Assembly (NCBI RefSeq): GCF_003002095.1 | Contig: NZ_PVZC01000001.1 | Coordinates: 930,001-994,000 of the forward strand | Origin: Allonocardiopsis opalescens | GTDB lineage: Bacteria > Actinomycetota > Actinomycetes > Streptosporangiales > Streptosporangiaceae | Direction of reading: 5' to 3' | Length of the DNA stretch: 64,000 nucleotides | In this document: positions 59,965 to 64,000 of the stretch, piece after piece | How positions within the stretch are numbered: position 1 is the first letter of the stretch | Layout of the letters: each line of letters opens with the position of its first letter | Notes under the pieces: generated by a model | Database searches by the model: none | What the model was told of the DNA's origin: nothing | What the model saw: only the letters and a program-made list of their open reading frames with translations | Made by a program: the position numbers and the translations under genes

Positions 59965-60116
59965 CCGGGTCCGCGTGCCGTGCGGCCGCGGCGGACCGGG
60001 GCGGACCCGGTCTGCCGCGGCCGGGGCCACGGTTCGGCGGCAGGGCCGGTCTCCCGCCGGCCGCGTGGGGGACGCCACGGGTCCGTTCGAGCGGTCCGGC
60101 CGTCCTCGCCGCACGG

Positions 60117-60679
60117 TGTGCGCCGGACAGGTGGTGGGGCTTGCCAGTGTCGCGTGTGTACGGACAGGTGGGAACTGGGTCGGGAAAGGGGGCGGGATCG
60201 GGATGTGCGGACCGTCGTTCGCGGGTGCGGTCTGGCGGCAGGCGGTGCGGTCGGCTGTCTCCCGACCAGGTTCGGAGGTGCAGGTCTGCCGGACCGGTTC
60301 TGCCCGCACGGGCGCGGTGTGCGGCGGTCAGGTGCTGGGACTTGCCACTGTCGCGCGTGTGTGCGGACAGGTGAGGGCCGGGTCTGGCGAGAAGGGGGAT
60401 CGAAGGTGCGGACCGTTCTCCGGGGTGTGCGGTCTGGGGCAGGTGGTGCGGTCGGCTGTGTCTCGACCGTGTACGGAGGTGCGCAGGTCTACCGGACCGA
60501 CTGCCGGGTGCGGTATGCGGTGGTCAGGTGGTGAAGCTTGCCACCGTCGCATGTGACGGGCGGGAAGGGATATGCGGACCCTTCGGGGTGTGCGGCCTGG
60601 AGCAGGTGGTGCGGCCGGCAGTCACTCGGCCGTATGCGGCGGTGCGCAGGTCTGCCGGGCTCTGCCCTCACGGGGACGG
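60117..60679. repeat. Three degenerate tandem repeats of ~200, 196 and 166 bp
   Basis: Units start at 60117, 60318 and 60514 with TGTGCGSCGGACAGGTGSTG-type sequence, followed by CTTGCCAGTGTCGCGTGTGT, TGCGGACCGTTC, GGTGTGCGGTCTGG, GGCAGGTGGTGCGGTCGGCT and GCAGGTCTGCCGGACC. Unit 3 is shortened in its first half. A fresh unit start is seen at 60680 but diverges after 12 bp. No open frame has convincing codon bias, so this is most likely non-coding. Confidence 0.7.
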
Positions 60680-61559
60680 TATGCGGCGCATCGAATCGAC
60701 GGCCGCCCTCGGTGCGCGCGCAGCGGTCGGCCCGGTGCCCCCGGCCGGACGGGGCGAACCGGACGTTCTCCGATTCGAGCGCCGAATGGTGGCCGGGGCG
60801 TCGAGACCGCATCGCGGGTGCGCGAACGGGGCCGCGGTGGGCGGGTGCGCCGCGTCCGGACCGTCCGGGATCAAAGCTTCGGGGCGGGGGAGTGCTCCGG
60901 CCCGAGCGCCGAGTGGTTCGGCGCGGAGGCCGCCGCCGCTCGTGTGTGCGGGGAGCGTGAGCACACAGGTTCGCGGCGTCCAGTGCGTTCGGGTCGAAGC
61001 GGGAAACAGCCGGTCCGTTCGCCGGGGTGGCGGCCTGTGGGGCGTTGCCGTCCACGCGCGGGGTCGCGGTAGGGCGCGAGCCGCGCAGGACCGGCGGGAA
61101 CGGGATCGGCCACGGCAGCGCTGGACCGAAGCTGCGGGGAGTGGGGCCGCCGTCGTCCTGCTGAACACGGTTGGCGCGCGTGGGGTCGGCTCCGTGCGGT
61201 CGACGCGTGGCGCGGCGTCGGGTCAAGGGCGCTCCGCCGCGCTCCGTCCCACGGGCGGCCGCGACGGGGCGGGCGGCGGATCAGGCTCCACCACGTCCAC
61301 CAGCGGAGACGTCGTGGATCAGCGGTGCGAACGCGGCACCGTCCGGCCGGTGCGGCAGCGCCGGGCGGACCGGAGGTGGACCTAGCACCACCGGCGCGGT
61401 GGGAGCAGCCCGTACCTGTGTTTCGGGTGCGGGCTGTAGCGCGCGGGTGCGGCGCGCGGCCGTAGTTTGGCCTGGACGCCCGGGCCATGGCGCCCCGACA
61501 GGGACCGCGCGTCGACCACTGGCGACGGACGCGCTGCGGCGCGGAAGAGGTGTGCGGTC
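60680..61559. other. Gene-poor stretch following the tandem repeats
   Basis: No convincing gene. Six-frame reading shows only Arg/Gly/Ala-rich open frames typical of GC-rich non-coding DNA. The base composition of 59965-61559 favours G over C on the plus strand (many GTGCGG, GGGG runs), unlike the neighbouring genes. Confidence 0.5.
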
Positions 61560-62342
61560 ATGGGCTTGGACGAAGTGCGGCGCGACTGGACCAGACTCGG
61601 CGCGGCCGACCCGCTGTGGGCGGTGCTGACCCACGCGGGCAAACGCGGCGGCCGGTGGGCCGACGAGGAGTTCCTGGCCTCGGGCCGCGCCGAGATCGAC
61701 GCGGCGATGGCGCGGCTGGACCGGCTCGGCGTCGTGTCCGGGCGCGAGCGGGCACTGGACTTCGGCTGCGGGGCGGGGCGGCTCAGCAACGCGCTGGCCC
61801 AGCGCTTCGGGGAGGTCGTGGGGGTCGACGTGTCCGCGCCCATGCTGGAGCAGGCGCGCCGCCTGGACGGTTCCGGCGGGCGGATCCGCTTCGTGCACAA
61901 CGTGGCGCCCGACCTGGCGGTGCTGCCCGACGACCACGTGGACCTCGTCTATACCGACCTTGTGCTGCAGCACCTGCCGCCCGCGCTGGCCAGGGGATAC
62001 CTGCGCGAGTTCGTGCGGGTGCTGCGCCCGGAGGGGGTGCTGCTCGCGGGGATGCCGGACCGGCACGAGCGCACCCTCCCCGGGCTCATGTCGCGGTACG
62101 CGCCGCTGGCCGTGCAGCGGGTGTTCCAGCGGGTGGTGCTCCGCCACCCCGCGCCGATGCGGATGCACACCATGCCGCAGCCTGAGCTGGCCGCACTGAT
62201 GAACGACGCGGGCGCCGACGTGATCGCCGCCGACGCCCTCGGCGACAACCCGCACTGGCGCCACATCCGCTACGTCGTCGTCAAGCGCCCGGCGGCCGTC
62301 CCCGCGGCCGCCCCGACCCTGTCCGCCGCCCTGCCCGCCTGA
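61560..62342 (+). CDS. Class I SAM-dependent methyltransferase
   Basis: 260 residues: motif I ALDFGCGAGRLSNALA at 65-80, then VVGVDVSAPMLEQAR (motif II), VDLVYTDLVLQHLPP (motif IV) and a C-terminal HWRHIRYVVV. The N-terminal WTRLGAADPLWAVLTHAGKRGGRWADEEFLASG is typical of small-molecule methyltransferases in polysaccharide and natural-product loci. It has no evident partner. The ATG at 61560 follows GAAGAGG. Substrate unknown. Confidence 0.85.
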   Translation: MGLDEVRRDWTRLGAADPLWAVLTHAGKRGGRWADEEFLASGRAEIDAAMARLDRLGVVSGRERALDFGCGAGRLSNALAQRFGEVVGVDVSAPMLEQARRLDGSGGRIRFVHNVAPDLAVLPDDHVDLVYTDLVLQHLPPALARGYLREFVRVLRPEGVLLAGMPDRHERTLPGLMSRYAPLAVQRVFQRVVLRHPAPMRMHTMPQPELAALMNDAGADVIAADALGDNPHWRHIRYVVVKRPAAVPAAAPTLSAALPA

Positions 62343-62362
62343 CTCACACGCCCCGGCAAGCC

Positions 62363-62401
62363 GACCGGCCGGACCCGCTCCCCTCCAGGGTCCGGCCGGT
62401 C
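62363..62401. terminator. Bidirectional hairpin between convergent genes
   Basis: GACCGGCCGGACCC (62363-62376) pairs perfectly with 62388-62401 across an 11-base loop. It sits between a rightward methyltransferase and a leftward small gene whose stop it overlaps. Confidence 0.75.
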
Positions 62402-62663
62402 AGTCGTCGTCCTCGTCGACGGGGTGCACCGCCCTCGCCTCGGCGACCGTCCGCACCTTGGCCGGCGCGGCCATGATCGGGTCGAGCATCGCGGCGTCGA
62501 TGGTCAGCGCGACGCGGCCGTTGGTGCCGAAGGACAGGTCGACATGGCCGCCGTCGCGGGTCACGAAGCACTTGACGGGCGTCCGGCTGGGGCTGGTAAT
62601 CATCGAGTACGTGCTCAGCGGGTCGTCGCTCGTGAAGTAGCCCATGGGGTCTGCTTCCGTCAT
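62400..62663 (-). CDS. Small conserved hypothetical protein
   Basis: 87 residues: PLSTYSMITSPSRTPVKCFVTRDGGHVDLSFGTNGRVALTIDAAMLDPIMAAPAKVRTVAEARAV. It has one cysteine and a strand-rich core, no known motif that I can name. It starts at the ATG at 62663 (GGAG upstream) or at 62645. It overlaps the beginning of the divergent fused regulator remnant by 20 bp, as if it had been inserted at, or had caused, the truncation there. Confidence 0.6.
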   Translation of the reverse strand: MTEADPMGYFTSDDPLSTYSMITSPSRTPVKCFVTRDGGHVDLSFGTNGRVALTIDAAMLDPIMAAPAKVRTVAEARAVHPVDEDDD

Positions 62664-63093
62664 GCGCGGGCAGCTCCTGCACCTTCTTCAACTGCTGGAG
62701 ACGCGGCCAGATCTCACGGTGCAGGTCGTTCGGTCCGCGCCGGCACCGAACGATCCGCTGCTCGGTGGTTGCATCATCGTCCTGGACTTCGCTACGGCAC
62801 CACGGATCGGCTTCGTGACGTCGGTATACGGACCTGCCGTCCACCACGATGCCGAGACCGGCACACGGCCGCTGCTCCGCGTCTTCGAGCGGGTGCGAGA
62901 ACTCGCGATGAGCCCCGAGGCAGCCAGCCACAGCTCAGGAGCCAGCAACGCGTGCATTGAGGTTCGTGTTACCGACATGCGCGTCGATGTCCGCGACTCG
63001 AAGAACCGGACCGCAGGGAAGCTCACCTTCGACCGTGCCGCCTGGGTCGCGTTCCTGGCGGAGATGCGGGCGCCCGGCAGCGCGGGCCGTTAG
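62644..63093 (+). CDS. Truncated XRE/DUF5753 regulator fused to DUF397
   Basis: 149 residues that join two normally separate proteins. Residues 7-~95 (VMRGQLLHLLQLLETRPDLTVQVVRS ... TRPLLRVFERVRELAMSPEA) are the second half of DUF5753 from an XRE-family regulator; residues ~96-149 (ASHSSGASNACIEVRVTDMRVDVRDSKNRTAGKLTFDRAAWVAFLAEMR) are a DUF397 protein, normally the next gene. The helix-turn-helix and first half of DUF5753 are missing. An in-frame deletion would produce this. It may be a remnant without function, though the frame is intact. Confidence 0.65.
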   Translation: MGSASVMRGQLLHLLQLLETRPDLTVQVVRSAPAPNDPLLGGCIIVLDFATAPRIGFVTSVYGPAVHHDAETGTRPLLRVFERVRELAMSPEAASHSSGASNACIEVRVTDMRVDVRDSKNRTAGKLTFDRAAWVAFLAEMRAPGSAGR

Positions 63094-63887
63094 GTCCGAC
63101 CTGTCATGAGCGCCGCTCCCAACACGTCGGCATGCGCGGCCACGTGCGCCGCATCGGCCCGGTACCGCTGGTCGTGCCCCTCGGCGATGTGGGACGCGAA
63201 GGCGGCACTGCCCGCCGCCGCGCGCTCGTGCATGAAGTCGACCAGCGCGTGCAGCCGCTCGGGCACGGTGGCGGGCAGGGCGGCGCGGTCGGCGGCCGAC
63301 AGGCCGTAGGCGTCGGCGAACACGCGCAGCCGCCGGGCCGCCTCGGGGACCGGCAGCCAGCCCTCGTCGGCGCCGGGCGCGTGCAGCGGCGCGAAGCGGT
63401 ACGCGGTGTAGGCGACGTCCCAGACCCGGGGCCCGGGGTGGGCGACGTCGAAGTCGATGAAGGCGACCGGCCGGCCGTCGCGGAAGACGGTGTTGTACCC
63501 GGCCGCGTCGCCGTGGCAGATCACTTCGGCGGGCTCGCGCGGCGGTAGCTGCCACACCGCGTCGGGCGGCACGGTGAAGGACACCGTGGCGTCGTGGTAC
63601 TCCCGCAGCAGCCGGGCCACCGCGCGCACGGTGTCGTCGCCGCGCAGCTCCTCGGGCACCGGGTAGTGCACCACCTCCCCGGGCACGAAGTCCAGCACCT
63701 CGCGCCCGGCCGCGTCGTACCCGTGCACCCCGGGCGCTCCGGCGAAGCCGACCGCGGTCAGGTGGTCGAGTAGCCGGTGCACGGTCGGCGTCCACGGCCC
63801 GACCGGCCGCCGCACCATCGCACCCGACCGCACCACCGCGTCGGCCCCGACGTTCGCCCCGCCGCCGGCGAGCGGTTGTTCGGTCAT
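63090..63887 (-). CDS. Aminoglycoside phosphotransferase-family protein
   Basis: 265 residues of the APH kinase-like fold: GREVLDFVPGEVVHYP (hinge region), VICHGDAAGYNTVFRDGRP with the catalytic Asp, and VAFIDFDVAHPGPRVWDVAYTAYRF with the metal-binding Asp. Actinobacterial relatives are annotated as phosphotransferases of unknown substrate; drug resistance cannot be concluded. GAAGGG precedes the ATG at 63887, preferred over a GTG at 63971. Its stop overlaps the end of the convergent fused gene. Confidence 0.82.
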   Translation of the reverse strand: MTEQPLAGGGANVGADAVVRSGAMVRRPVGPWTPTVHRLLDHLTAVGFAGAPGVHGYDAAGREVLDFVPGEVVHYPVPEELRGDDTVRAVARLLREYHDATVSFTVPPDAVWQLPPREPAEVICHGDAAGYNTVFRDGRPVAFIDFDVAHPGPRVWDVAYTAYRFAPLHAPGADEGWLPVPEAARRLRVFADAYGLSAADRAALPATVPERLHALVDFMHERAAAGSAAFASHIAEGHDQRYRADAAHVAAHADVLGAALMTGRT

Positions 63888-63967
63888 CGTCGACCCTTCA
63901 GTAGGAAGATCCCTGTGCCCACCCCGCCGCACGCCGCCCCGCACCCGTCCGCGAACCCGCACCACCC

Positions 63968-64000
63968 GCATCCCCCTCCCGCCCAGGGGGGCGAGCCCAC
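63968..64000 (-). repeat. Dispersed intergenic repeat, copy 6, cut by window edge
   Basis: CCCCCTCCCGCCCAGGGGGG (63971-63990) matches the hairpin end of copies 1 and 4; the rest lies beyond the window. Confidence 0.5.

Noticed and set aside
59036-60556. 506-residue plus-strand frame overlapping the methyltransferase insertion and repeats
   Set aside because: Arg/Cys/Trp-rich composition, different frame from the methyltransferase, no motif.
1-64000. Search for tRNA, rRNA, CRISPR arrays, integrases, transposases, attachment sites
   Set aside because: No T-loop-like GTTCRANYC in a cloverleaf context, no spaced identical repeats and no recombinase motif other than topoisomerase IB were seen by eye.

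Overview
The window is high-GC DNA (roughly 70-75 percent GC by eye) with strong third-position G/C, GTG starts, many four-base ATGA/GTGA start-stop overlaps, and families typical of Actinomycetota (LAL-type regulators, DUF397 and DUF5753 pieces, TIGR03943 protein, IdeR- and Zur-like boxes). The gene set suggests a filamentous soil or marine actinomycete, perhaps of the Streptosporangiales/Nocardiopsaceae; the family assignment is an inference. I saw no rRNA, tRNA, CRISPR array, transposase or phage gene.

Layout. 1-11 kb (minus strand): a membrane-anchored protein running off the edge, a MerR regulator with a thioredoxin, an RsbW-type ATPase next to two odd AMP-ligase-like proteins, two tandem large LAL-type ATPase regulators, and a stand-alone paralogue of ribosomal protein L11. 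11-16.5 kb: a secreted lytic polysaccharide monooxygenase, then what looks like a small zinc-responsive region: an UPF0718 permease with a TIGR03943 partner behind one Zur-like box, and a deviant-Walker P-loop ATPase behind another. 17-35 kb: the dominant system, an iron-regulated NRPS-independent (NIS) siderophore locus. Two permeases and an ATPase are transcribed away from a lipoprotein receptor. A near-continuous plus-strand gene series encodes diaminobutyrate aminotransferase and decarboxylase, an N-hydroxylase, GNAT, MFS exporter and two IucA/IucC synthetases, plus two unusual additions: a type III-fold PLP decarboxylase and a glutamine-synthetase-like ligase. A FhuF-type reductase follows. 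Five iron-box-like 19-mers mark the three promoter regions, two of them as pairs with the same 20 bp register.

35-48 kb holds mixed chromosomal genes: a decayed SPFH fragment, an intact SPFH/ribbon-helix-helix pair, a bacterial animal-type heme peroxidase, a glucose-dehydrogenase-like enzyme, topoisomerase IB, an ArsR-type repressor divergent from a yybP-ykoY (Mn) riboswitch and its GDT1-family transporter, a tartrate/D-malate dehydrogenase, a membrane-fused molybdopterin oxidoreductase and a kinase-like protein. 48-55 kb is a GntR-controlled catabolic-looking cluster (two Asp/Glu racemase-family proteins, DUF3830, 2-hydroxyacid dehydrogenase, amidase) with two matching operator palindromes. 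55-64 kb has methyltransferases, one carrying a very large low-complexity insertion, an RDD membrane protein, a possible Phe-rich leader peptide, a gene-poor stretch with ~200 bp tandem repeats, a decayed regulator/DUF397 fusion and a phosphotransferase.

The intergenic spaces of the right half carry a dispersed repeat of roughly 90-130 bp (six copies, either orientation) with a TTGTCCACA-like end and a C-run/G-run hairpin end. It is the clearest structural signal not explained by genes.
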